A DNA stretch of 18,046 nucleotides from JAWPNA01 sp045402695 (GTDB lineage: Bacteria > Acidobacteriota > Polarisedimenticolia > JACPZX01 > DASXTC01), in NCBI GenBank assembly GCA_045402695.1, contig JAWPNA010000422.1, forward strand, positions 1 to 18,046. Reading direction: 5' to 3'. Of the stretch, positions 7,022-14,402 are shown one piece after another. The position numbers and the translations under genes were made by a program. Below the pieces are notes generated by a model that was given only the letters and a program-made list of their open reading frames with translations, made no database searches and was not told the DNA's origin. Positions within the stretch are counted from its first letter, which is position 1. Each line of letters opens with the position of its first letter.

Positions 7022-7863
7022 CTCTGCGGGAGCGCGACATGGTCTCGGGCGGAAGTCGAGCACACGGGGCGCGCCGCCTGAGACGCGGGATGTACCTGCT
7101 GCCGAGCCTGTTCACCGTCGGTAACATCTACTGCGGATACGTGTCGATCGTCCAGGCGACCATGGGCGAGCTCGAGTTCGCCTCATTGCTGATCCTGATC
7201 GCGGCCCTGCTGGACGCGCTCGATGGACGCGTGGCACGTATGACCGGCACGTCCAGCGAGTTTGGGCTTCAGTTTGATTCGATTGCCGATGTGGTGTCGT
7301 TTGGGGTGGCGCCGGCGGTCCTGGCCTTTTCCTGGTCGCTCTCCTCTTTCGGACGGGTCGGCTGGGGCGTGTCTTTTCTCTTCGTGATCTGCGGCGCGCT
7401 GAGGCTGGCGCGATTCAATCTGCATTCACCGCACCTCGACCGCAGGTTCTTCATCGGGATGCCGATCCCGGCGGCGGCTTTCATCCTTGCGTCGACCATA
7501 TACGCGCACCCGAAGCCCCCCGATCCGGATGCCGATCCCTTCCTCGGGGGGATGCTGCTATTGCTGGTGCTGTTGGTCTCCGTTCTGATGATCAGCCGCG
7601 TGAAGTACCGCTCCTTCAAGGACCTCGACCTCAAGAGCCGGAAATCGTACCAGTACCTTCTGATTCCAGCCGCCGCGCTCACCGCGATCGCGCTCTACCC
7701 GGAGCTCATGTTGATGCTGGCCAGCTTCGCATACCTCCTTTCCGGTATCGTCCCCAGACGAGCCGCCGCGCGATCGGAAGCGGCGCCGCGCGATCTGGCG
7801 GGGGCGTCCCGGTCGGACACGGGAAGCCCACCCGCCATCGGAAGGATCGACGATGGCCTCTAA
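7018..7863 (+). CDS. pssA: CDP-diacylglycerol-serine O-phosphatidyltransferase
   Basis: A 281-residue integral membrane enzyme that joins serine and CDP-diacylglycerol to form phosphatidylserine, the substrate of the neighbouring decarboxylase. The CDP-alcohol phosphatidyltransferase signature is complete: D69-G70-x2-A73-R74-x8-G83-x3-D87-x3-D91. About six to eight hydrophobic segments follow the pattern of the family, ending with a charged tail of about 35 residues. The GTG start overlaps the psd stop (GTGA) and has GGGAGAGG upstream; an ATG at 7039 with GGGAG is an alternative that shortens the protein by seven residues. The C-terminus overlaps the next gene by 11 bases. Confidence 0.93.
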   Translation: MTLRERDMVSGGSRAHGARRLRRGMYLLPSLFTVGNIYCGYVSIVQATMGELEFASLLILIAALLDALDGRVARMTGTSSEFGLQFDSIADVVSFGVAPAVLAFSWSLSSFGRVGWGVSFLFVICGALRLARFNLHSPHLDRRFFIGMPIPAAAFILASTIYAHPKPPDPDADPFLGGMLLLLVLLVSVLMISRVKYRSFKDLDLKSRKSYQYLLIPAAALTAIALYPELMLMLASFAYLLSGIVPRRAAARSEAAPRDLAGASRSDTGSPPAIGRIDDGL

Positions 7864-8926
7864 ACGAGCGCTAGCGCGGCTTCCGCAGCCCGCCGGGCCC
7901 GCGGAGCCCGAGGCCTCCTTCACGACGAACCTCGTGTTCTTCGGCGCAACCTCGCTCAAAGCGCGCGAGATCCGGACTCTGCTTGACGCACGGGGTTTCC
8001 TCGCCGGCCAGGTGAGGCTGTACGACAAGGAGGGGGAGGGGGCGATCTGCGGGTTCGGGGGGGAGGCACTCGTCGTGACGACACCCGACGAGGAGGCGAT
8101 GGTGGGAGTCGACATCGCTTTCATGTGCGGGTCGGCGGCCGAGACCGTGCCGTATCTGGGCTGGGCCGAGAGCAGGGGGTTCGTGGCGATCGATCTATCG
8201 GGCGCGACCAGCGGGCAGTCTGACGTCCCGTTCGTGCACACGGAGATCAATCCGGATTCGATCTCGGCGAGGACACAGGTGATCGCGGCGCCCCATCCTG
8301 TGTGCCACAATCTGGCGACCCTCGTCGCGGCCATCGGCCGCGCCGGTCGCCTCGCTACCGTGCAGTCGCTCGCGCTCCGTCCAGCATCGGACCTGGGAGA
8401 CAAAGGGATCGATGAACTGTACAAGCAGACCGTGGGCCTGCTCAATTTCTCTCAGGTTTCCCAGGAGACGTTCGGAAGGCAGCTCGCCTTCAACGTGCTC
8501 CCTTCCTCGGCTGTCGTTGCCGACCCGGTCCAAGGGTTCGACAGGAGGATGCAGGAGGATACCGCCCGCCTGCTCGGGATGGATCCTGCCCGGGTTTCTC
8601 TCGTGTCGGCATTCGTCCCGATGTTCCACGTCCACATCCTCGCCGTGACCCTGGAGTTCGAAGCCCCCCCTGATCTCGAGTCGCTCCGGTCACTGGCGAA
8701 GGCCACCCGCGGCATCCGCCTGGTGGAGGATCCCGACGTCTTCTCGCCGGTGGAACTGGCGGGGGAGGAAGCCGTGGCGATTCTTGACCTGCGCGCGGAT
8801 CCCCACCGTCCTGCGTGTACCCGCCTGTGGGGCGTCTGCGACAACCTGAAAGGAGGCGCCGCGCTGAACGCCGTGCGCATCGCCGAGCGGGTGGCGGACC
8901 TGCGGAGAAGGGAGGTTCGAACATGA
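7853..8926 (+). CDS. Aspartate-semialdehyde dehydrogenase family (Usg-like) protein with degenerate active site
   Basis: The 357-residue protein has the overall Asd fold: an N-terminal nucleotide-binding half, a dimerisation half, and the closing segment LWGVCDNLKGGAALNAVRIAE. It resembles E. coli Usg particularly in FGRQLAFNVLP (residues 208-218) and in that closing segment. Several hallmarks of true Asd are altered. The dinucleotide loop GATGxVG reads GATSLKA (31-37). The catalytic PNC(S/T) reads PHPVCHN (147-153), placing Cys151 two residues late. His261 in the VPMFHVHI stretch does align with the catalytic histidine. I therefore expect a paralogue with another or no catalytic role rather than a lysine/threonine pathway enzyme. 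GAAGGAT supports the ATG at 7853, inside the end of pssA; the stop overlaps the next ATG (ATGA). Confidence 0.8.
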   Translation: MASKRALARLPQPAGPAEPEASFTTNLVFFGATSLKAREIRTLLDARGFLAGQVRLYDKEGEGAICGFGGEALVVTTPDEEAMVGVDIAFMCGSAAETVPYLGWAESRGFVAIDLSGATSGQSDVPFVHTEINPDSISARTQVIAAPHPVCHNLATLVAAIGRAGRLATVQSLALRPASDLGDKGIDELYKQTVGLLNFSQVSQETFGRQLAFNVLPSSAVVADPVQGFDRRMQEDTARLLGMDPARVSLVSAFVPMFHVHILAVTLEFEAPPDLESLRSLAKATRGIRLVEDPDVFSPVELAGEEAVAILDLRADPHRPACTRLWGVCDNLKGGAALNAVRIAERVADLRRREVRT

Positions 8927-9831
8927 AGATTCTCCCAGTCCACGATATTCGCTGTGTGCTCCTGGCGGCCGCTTTGCTCGCGATGGCCGCCGGCGCTCCC
9001 GTGGCCGCCGAGCCGCAGCTCGTGCGCCAAGAGGATGCCGTCGTCGCGCTGTTCAGCCTGCAGACCGGGCTGGAGGTGGAGTTGAGACTGCTCCATCGCA
9101 CCGAGCTGCGTCACGAAGAGCTCCAGCGCATGCGCGACGAGGCCACGGCGCGCGTGGGCAAACTGTACGCCGAACTGGATCATCTCTTCACCCAGTACCA
9201 GGCGGCGCTGCGAGGCAAGCCAGGTAAGACCAGCGCCGAGCCCGGCGCCAAGCCGGACCTCTCGGAGCGGGAAGCCGAGCAGAGCCCCGAGACGCTCCAG
9301 GCGCAGCTCCAGGAAAAGGAGCAGGAGGTGCTGGCGGCCGAGCGCGCGGAGGCATGGGCCCGCGACGAAGGTCGGAGGATGCGCGAGCAGATCGATCTCC
9401 AGAGGGAGAAGATCTCCCTCATTTCGCAGCGTATTGACTCTCTCAGGGCCGGGCTTCCATCGCACAGGGACAGCCTGACAGGTGTGTGGGATCTCACGAT
9501 GCTGCCGGGCGGAGAGAAGGGCGTCTTCGCGCTGTTCCAGTCGGGCACCCTTGTGACTGGACAGTACGTACTCGACGGTCCCTTCCAGGGAAGCCTCGAC
9601 GGCACCTTGATCGAGAGGAAGCTGCTCCTGCACCGGATCGATTCGCGCCTGGGTCGCTCGATGGACTTTTCCGGGTTCCTCTCGTCGGACGGTCAGGCCA
9701 TCAAGGGGACGTGGGAGAACTACGACCTGTCCAACGGGCAGCCCCACACGGGGTCCTGGTCCGCCCGCCGTAGGCAGGCGCGCAGACCCGGCCAGGAAGA
9801 CGATGGCCGGGAGGGCGGTTCTCCGCCCTGA
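8923..9831 (+). CDS. Secreted or periplasmic coiled-coil protein with C-terminal beta-rich domain
   Basis: I do not recognise this 302-residue protein. The first 29 residues form a Sec signal peptide (hydrophobic LLAAALLAMAAG, likely cut after PVAA before Glu30); no lipobox cysteine is seen. Two helical, charge-rich segments likely to be coiled coils follow (about 36-97 and 122-177), separated by a Pro/Gly-containing linker. Residues 184-284 look like an all-beta domain, with recurring aromatic/glycine steps (GVWDL, GQYVLDGPFQGSLDG, FSGFLSSDG, IKGTWE, GSWS). The tail is charged. GGAGG at 8911-8915 supports the ATG at 8923, which overlaps the preceding stop; its own stop overlaps the LolC/E start by one base. 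The position inside a lipoprotein-export operon suggests a periplasmic envelope role, which is inference. Confidence 0.78.
   Translation: MKILPVHDIRCVLLAAALLAMAAGAPVAAEPQLVRQEDAVVALFSLQTGLEVELRLLHRTELRHEELQRMRDEATARVGKLYAELDHLFTQYQAALRGKPGKTSAEPGAKPDLSEREAEQSPETLQAQLQEKEQEVLAAERAEAWARDEGRRMREQIDLQREKISLISQRIDSLRAGLPSHRDSLTGVWDLTMLPGGEKGVFALFQSGTLVTGQYVLDGPFQGSLDGTLIERKLLLHRIDSRLGRSMDFSGFLSSDGQAIKGTWENYDLSNGQPHTGSWSARRRQARRPGQEDDGREGGSPP
9812..9829 (+). promoter_or_regulatory. Hairpin at the translation start of lolC/E
   Basis: AGGGCGG (9812-9818) and CCGCCCT (9823-9829) form a perfect seven-pair stem with a TTCT loop. It spans the end of the coiled-coil gene and stops right at the TGATG stop/start junction. 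The only purine-rich ribosome-like site, GGGAGGG at 9809-9815, overlaps the left arm and lies 15 bases from the ATG, too far unless the stem changes. The hairpin could control lolC/E initiation or enforce coupling to the upstream gene; this is inference. Confidence 0.4.
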
Positions 9832-11114
9832 TGATGGCTCCCTCTTCGCGTTTCCCCCCGTTCAGGCGGTTCGAGCTGATGATCGCTGCTCGCTACCTGC
9901 GCACGCACAGGACGCATGCCTTCATCACAGTCATCACGACGATCTCGGTCCTGGGCGTGGCGGTGGGTGTCGCGGCCCTGATCATCGGCCTGGCCCTGGC
10001 CACGGGAATCCACCAAGATATCCAGGCGCGGATCCTCGGGGCCAACGCTCATGTCACCGTGTTCGGCGCGCCGGGAGAGGAAGGAATCGCGCAGTACGTC
10101 GAGCTCCAGGACCGGATCCAGCGCGCGCCCGGCGTTTCTGAGACATCGCCGGTCCTTTTCGAGAAAGGACTGATGACCTCCGACCTCAACGCGGGAGGGG
10201 CGGCCGTTTTCCTCAAGGGAATCGACCCGACGGCCGAGGCGCGCGTCACCGATGTGGCGGCACGTTTTGTGGCCGGACGGCTGGCCGATCTCGATCCTCC
10301 AGCAGGGGAAACGGCTCCCTCCGTGGCCTCGGTCGCCCTCGGAAAGGACCTGGCCCGGAGCCTGGGCGTCGGGTTGGGCGACCGTGTGCGCATCATCGTC
10401 CCACAGGTGCGACTCTCCCCGTGGGGATTGGGCCCGCGATGGGGTCTGTTCGAAGTGGCGGGCATCGTTGATTCGGGCTTCTACGACTACGATGCCACCT
10501 GGGCCTTCGTCTCGATGGGAGCGGCCCGCCGTCTCTTCGGTGTGGGGGATGTCGTCACCGTCATCGAGGTGAGGGCCGCGGATGTGGCCGATCTCGCTTC
10601 GGTGCGTCGGGCGGTGGCGGAGGCGGCGGGCGAGGGGTATGTGGTCACGGACATGGTCGAGATGAACAGGACCTTTTTCTCCGCGCTCAGGCTGGAAAAG
10701 CTGCTCACCTTCCTGGTGATCGGTCTCATCGTCGTGGTGGCCGCCCTGAATATCGTCTCCACGCTTGTCCTGATGGTGATGGAGAAAGTGAGGGATATCG
10801 GAACGCTGGTGTCCATGGGGGCCACATCGCGGAGCATCATGATCCTGTTCATGTCGCAGGGACTGATGATAGGAGTGATGGGAACCGTGGTCGGATGCGC
10901 GATCGGGCTGTCGGCGGCCTGGGCTCTGGACACATACAAGGTCCTGCCCCTGCCGGCAGACGTCTATTTCGTGCCGTACGTGCCGTTCAAGGTGAAGCCG
11001 CTCGATTTTGTCATGGTCGCCTCCACGGCCCTGGCCGTATCTTTCCTGGCGACGCTGTACCCGGCGTGGAAAGCGTCCCGCCTGGATCCAGTGGAAGCTC
11101 TCAGGTATGAGTGA
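9831..11114 (+). CDS. lolC: LolC/LolE family lipoprotein-releasing permease
   Basis: A 427-residue inner-membrane subunit of the LolCDE-type transporter, which extracts mature lipoproteins for transfer to the outer membrane. The topology matches: one membrane helix near the N-terminus (about 31-59), a large periplasmic domain (about 60-285), and three more helices (about 290-316, 336-366, 394-413). The C-terminal cytoplasmic end YPAWKASRLDPVEALRYE is the family hallmark. Only one permease gene is present, so it may work as a homodimer, as in the LolF-type arrangement of some bacteria, or have a partner elsewhere; LolC and LolE cannot be told apart here. The ATG overlaps the previous stop by one base; a second ATG follows at once. 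It overlaps lolD by eight bases. Confidence 0.9.
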   Translation: MMAPSSRFPPFRRFELMIAARYLRTHRTHAFITVITTISVLGVAVGVAALIIGLALATGIHQDIQARILGANAHVTVFGAPGEEGIAQYVELQDRIQRAPGVSETSPVLFEKGLMTSDLNAGGAAVFLKGIDPTAEARVTDVAARFVAGRLADLDPPAGETAPSVASVALGKDLARSLGVGLGDRVRIIVPQVRLSPWGLGPRWGLFEVAGIVDSGFYDYDATWAFVSMGAARRLFGVGDVVTVIEVRAADVADLASVRRAVAEAAGEGYVVTDMVEMNRTFFSALRLEKLLTFLVIGLIVVVAALNIVSTLVLMVMEKVRDIGTLVSMGATSRSIMILFMSQGLMIGVMGTVVGCAIGLSAAWALDTYKVLPLPADVYFVPYVPFKVKPLDFVMVASTALAVSFLATLYPAWKASRLDPVEALRYE

Positions 11115-11823
11115 ATTGGCCCAGGTGCGGGGACTGTCCCGGGCCTACCGGAGCGGCGACAAGATCCTGCCGGTCCTGCGAGGCCTCGACCTGGACCTCT
11201 TCCGCGGTGAGATGGTGGCGATCGTCGGGGAATCCGGTGTGGGTAAGAGCACGCTGCTCCACCTGCTCGGTGCGCTGGATAGACCGGACGCCGGCTCGTA
11301 CGTTTTCGGCGGGCGGGAGGTCTTTCCGGGGACGCCCCAGGCACTGGCGAGGCTCAGGAATCACGACATCGGTTTCGTTTTCCAGTTCCACAACCTTCTG
11401 CCCGAATTCACGGCCCTCGAAAACGTCATGATCCCGGGGCTCATCGGCGGCCGGAGGCGTGGGGAGGCCGAGGCGGATGCAGTAAAGTTCCTTCAGGATC
11501 TGGGGGTCTTGGAGCGCGGCGACCATTCGCCGGCTCAACTCTCGGGAGGAGAGCAGCAACGCGTGGCCATCGCAAGGGCCCTGATGACCGCGAACTCCCT
11601 CTTGCTCGCGGATGAGCCGACGGGTAATCTCGACCCCGACACGGCATTCCGGGTGTTCGAGGTAATGCGTGGCGTGCAGAAGATTCGCGGTCTGGCGGTC
11701 GTGATGGCGACGCATAACCGACGCTTGGCCGGCGACTGTGACAGGGTACTGCTGCTGAGGGGCGGCGTCCTGTCGCCCGCCGGATCATGGGAGCCGACCA
11801 GGCAGGAAATGGCCGGCCCGTGA
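11107..11823 (+). CDS. lolD: ABC transporter ATP-binding protein LolD
   Basis: The 238-residue ATPase energises lipoprotein release by the permease encoded just upstream. All elements of an ABC nucleotide-binding domain are present: Walker A GESGVGKST (41-49), Q-loop Gln93 in FQFHNLLP, signature LSGGEQQR (145-152), Walker B LLLADEP with Glu170, D-loop GNLD and switch His203. FQFHNLLPEFTALENVMIP closely matches the LolD/MacB branch. The ATG at 11107 starts the conserved N-terminus and lies within the permease gene's end, so synthesis is probably coupled. An alternative is another MacB-type system, but the four-helix permease with EALRYE favours Lol. Confidence 0.92.
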   Translation: MSELAQVRGLSRAYRSGDKILPVLRGLDLDLFRGEMVAIVGESGVGKSTLLHLLGALDRPDAGSYVFGGREVFPGTPQALARLRNHDIGFVFQFHNLLPEFTALENVMIPGLIGGRRRGEAEADAVKFLQDLGVLERGDHSPAQLSGGEQQRVAIARALMTANSLLLADEPTGNLDPDTAFRVFEVMRGVQKIRGLAVVMATHNRRLAGDCDRVLLLRGGVLSPAGSWEPTRQEMAGP

Positions 11824-11826
11824 GGC

Positions 11827-11832
11827 TACAAT
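11827..11832 (+). promoter_or_regulatory. Possible -10 element upstream of clpC
   Basis: TACAAT (5/6) begins three bases after the lolD stop codon, 79 bases before the clpC start. No recognisable -35 element lies 16-18 bases upstream. No CIRCE heat-shock operator or obvious sigma-32 site is seen in this gap, so how clpC is induced is not evident. Confidence 0.28.
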
Positions 11833-11910
11833 AAGGGGCCGCCGGGGAGCGACCCCGCGGAAGCGTGTTGTGCAATAGGCGGATCGCGAACGGCGCGAGG
11901 GATTGAGTCC

Positions 11911-14337
11911 ATGTTCGAGAAGTTCACCGAGAAAGCCAAGCGGGTCCTTTTTCTGGCTCGCTACGAGGCGAGCCAGATGGGCAGCCGGGTCATCGGCACG
12001 GAGCATCTTCTGCTGGGCCTTCTGAAGGAAGGCGAGGAGATCACGAGGGAGCTGTTCCAGCGATCGAACATCGCCATCGACATGTTGCGCGCCGAGCTGG
12101 AGGAGATCGGGCCATCGCGCGAGAAGATCTCCACGTCGGTCGAGATCCCCTTCAGCGAGGAGACCAAGAAGGCGTTGACCTACGCGGAGGAGGAAGCCAA
12201 CCGGCTCCTGCACTCCTACGTGGGCACCGAGCACATCCTGCTGGGGTTGCTGCGGGTCGAGCACTCGGCGGCTGCGCGCGTCCTTCAGGAAAAGGGCATG
12301 GAGCTGTACGCGGTCCGCGAGGACACCATCGCCATCCTCAAGAAGCGCGGCGTCCCCCGGAAGAAGCGCGAGACCCCCTTCCTCAACGAGTTCTCTCAGG
12401 ATCTGTCAGCCATGGCGGAGAGCGGAATGTTCGATCCGCTCATCGGGCGCGAGGGGGAGCTGGAGCGCGTGATCCAGATCCTCTCGCGGCGCCGCAAGAA
12501 CAACCCCGTGCTGCTGGGCGAGCCGGGGGTGGGCAAGACGGCCATCGTCGAGGGACTGGCGCAGCGCATCGTGGAAGGCAACGTGCCTCCCAGCCTCGTG
12601 GACAAGAGGATCCTGGCGCTTGACCTCTCCCTGATCGTGGCCGGAACGAAATACCGAGGCCAGTTCGAGGAGCGGCTCAAGGGGATCATCGGCGAACTGA
12701 CCGGCGCCGAGGACATCATCATCTTCATCGACGAGATCCATTCCCTCATAGGCGCCGGATCGGCCGAGGGCTCGCTGGACGCCGCCAATATCCTGAAGCC
12801 GGCTCTATCGCGAGGCGAGGTGCAGTGCATTGGCGCCACGACGCCGCGCGACTATCACAAGTACATCGAGAAAGACCGAGCGCTGGTGCGCCGCTTCCAG
12901 GCGATCAAGATCGTTCCACCGACCGAGAGCGAGACGATCGAGATCGTGCGCGGAATCAAGGATCGCTACGAGAGGTTTCATCAGGTCCGGTACACGGATG
13001 AGGCGCTCACCGGCGCGGTGTACCTCTCGAACCGGTATATCACCGACCGGTTCCTTCCCGACAAGGCCATTGACGTGATCGATGAGGCCGGCGCCCGTGT
13101 GAAGCTCAAGAAGAGGACCTCCTACCAGGAGGTCCGCCAGGTGGAGGGTCGCCTGAAGGAGGCCACTCGAAGCATGAAGAGGGCGCTGGCGCGCAAGGAC
13201 TTCGAGCGGGCGGTCCGGCACCATGATGAGGAGATGACGCTGAGGCGCCAGTTCGAGGACCTCCGCCGCAAGTGCGAGGACGAGGGGCAGGTGATCCTCG
13301 AAGTGGACAAGGCCGGCATCGAGGACGTGATTTCCCGCTGGACAGGGATTCCCCTGGCCACGGTCGAGAAGGAAGAGATGGAGAAGCTCATGAAGATGGA
13401 GGAGTACCTGCACGAACGAATCGTCGGGCAGCATTCCGCCATCTCCGCTCTGGCCCGCGCGATCAGGCGTTCAAGGGCCGGACTCAAGAGTCCGATGCGG
13501 CCGATGGGTTCGTTCATCTTCCTGGGCCCCACCGGCGTAGGCAAGACCGAGGTCGCCAGGACGCTGGCGGCATTCCTGTTCGGGAACGACACCGCGCTGG
13601 TGCGATTCGACATGTCAGAGTACATGGAGAAGCACGCCATCGCGAAGATGATCGGCTCGCCGCCGGGCTACGTCGGGCACGAGGAGGGAGGGCAGCTCAC
13701 CGAGAGGATCAAGCGCAAGCCGTACAGCGTGATCCTGCTCGACGAGATCGAGAAAGCTCACCCTGATGTGCTGAACATCCTGCTGCAGGTTTTCGAGGAC
13801 GGGCAGCTCACCGACGCCTACGGGGACATGGTCGATTTCAAGAACACCCTGGTCATCATGACTTCCAATATCGGATCCGGCGCCATTGACGCGGACAAGA
13901 AACCCGGATTTCTCGTCAAGGGCGACCCGAACCAGCCGGAGCGACAGCGCGATTCAGTCATGCAAGATGTCAAGCGGACATTGAGTCCGGAGTTTCTTAA
14001 CCGGATTGACGAGATCATCGTGTTCGACGCTTTGGACGACAAGAACCTTCTGCAGGTTAGCCGCTTCATGATCAATCGACTCAACGAGACTCTGAAGGCC
14101 CGCAACATGGAGATCCAGCTCACCGAGGAAGCCTATCAGTGGCTCCTGAAATCCACCATGAACGAGCGGTCGTACGGCGCGAGGCCTCTGCGGCGCGCTA
14201 TCCAGCGGTACATCGAGGATGCGCTCTCGGAAGATCTGATCCAGGGCAAGTTCCCCGGCTGCGGCCACGTCGTGGTCTTCCTGGAAGGCAATCGGCTCGC
14301 CTTCCGCGAGGCCCCGGAATTCAATCTCGCCACCTGA
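11911..14337 (+). CDS. clpC: ATP-dependent Clp protease ATP-binding subunit ClpC
   Basis: An 808-residue Hsp100 unfoldase that feeds proteins to ClpP. The two Clp-N repeats cover about residues 1-145 (TEHLLLGLLKEG and TEHILLGLLRVE). The first AAA+ domain has Walker A GEPGVGKT (203-210) and Walker B IIIFIDE (269-275). A short middle domain with a UVR-like stretch (about 415-465, RKDFERAVRHHDEEM) distinguishes ClpC from ClpA and the longer ClpB. The second AAA+ domain has Walker A GPTGVGKT (539-546) and VILLDEIEKAHPD. The ClpP-docking tripeptide, normally [LIV]-G-F, reads PGF at 665-667. Translation from the ATG at 11911 yields the canonical N-terminus MFEKFTEKAKRVL. It is followed by bamA after 65 bases. 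clpP is not in the window. Confidence 0.96.
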   Translation: MFEKFTEKAKRVLFLARYEASQMGSRVIGTEHLLLGLLKEGEEITRELFQRSNIAIDMLRAELEEIGPSREKISTSVEIPFSEETKKALTYAEEEANRLLHSYVGTEHILLGLLRVEHSAAARVLQEKGMELYAVREDTIAILKKRGVPRKKRETPFLNEFSQDLSAMAESGMFDPLIGREGELERVIQILSRRRKNNPVLLGEPGVGKTAIVEGLAQRIVEGNVPPSLVDKRILALDLSLIVAGTKYRGQFEERLKGIIGELTGAEDIIIFIDEIHSLIGAGSAEGSLDAANILKPALSRGEVQCIGATTPRDYHKYIEKDRALVRRFQAIKIVPPTESETIEIVRGIKDRYERFHQVRYTDEALTGAVYLSNRYITDRFLPDKAIDVIDEAGARVKLKKRTSYQEVRQVEGRLKEATRSMKRALARKDFERAVRHHDEEMTLRRQFEDLRRKCEDEGQVILEVDKAGIEDVISRWTGIPLATVEKEEMEKLMKMEEYLHERIVGQHSAISALARAIRRSRAGLKSPMRPMGSFIFLGPTGVGKTEVARTLAAFLFGNDTALVRFDMSEYMEKHAIAKMIGSPPGYVGHEEGGQLTERIKRKPYSVILLDEIEKAHPDVLNILLQVFEDGQLTDAYGDMVDFKNTLVIMTSNIGSGAIDADKKPGFLVKGDPNQPERQRDSVMQDVKRTLSPEFLNRIDEIIVFDALDDKNLLQVSRFMINRLNETLKARNMEIQLTEEAYQWLLKSTMNERSYGARPLRRAIQRYIEDALSEDLIQGKFPGCGHVVVFLEGNRLAFREAPEFNLAT

Positions 14338-14402
14338 CCGCCGTTTCCCATCCGCCCGGCGCGGGCCCGGTACCAGGTGATTCAGAGGGACTGAGAACAG
14401 CA

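Noticed and set aside
14139..14402. Upstream part of the bamA frame overlapping clpC
   Set aside because: It runs through the 3' end of clpC in another frame; a GTG at 14403 gives a proper signal peptide and follows the clpC stop.
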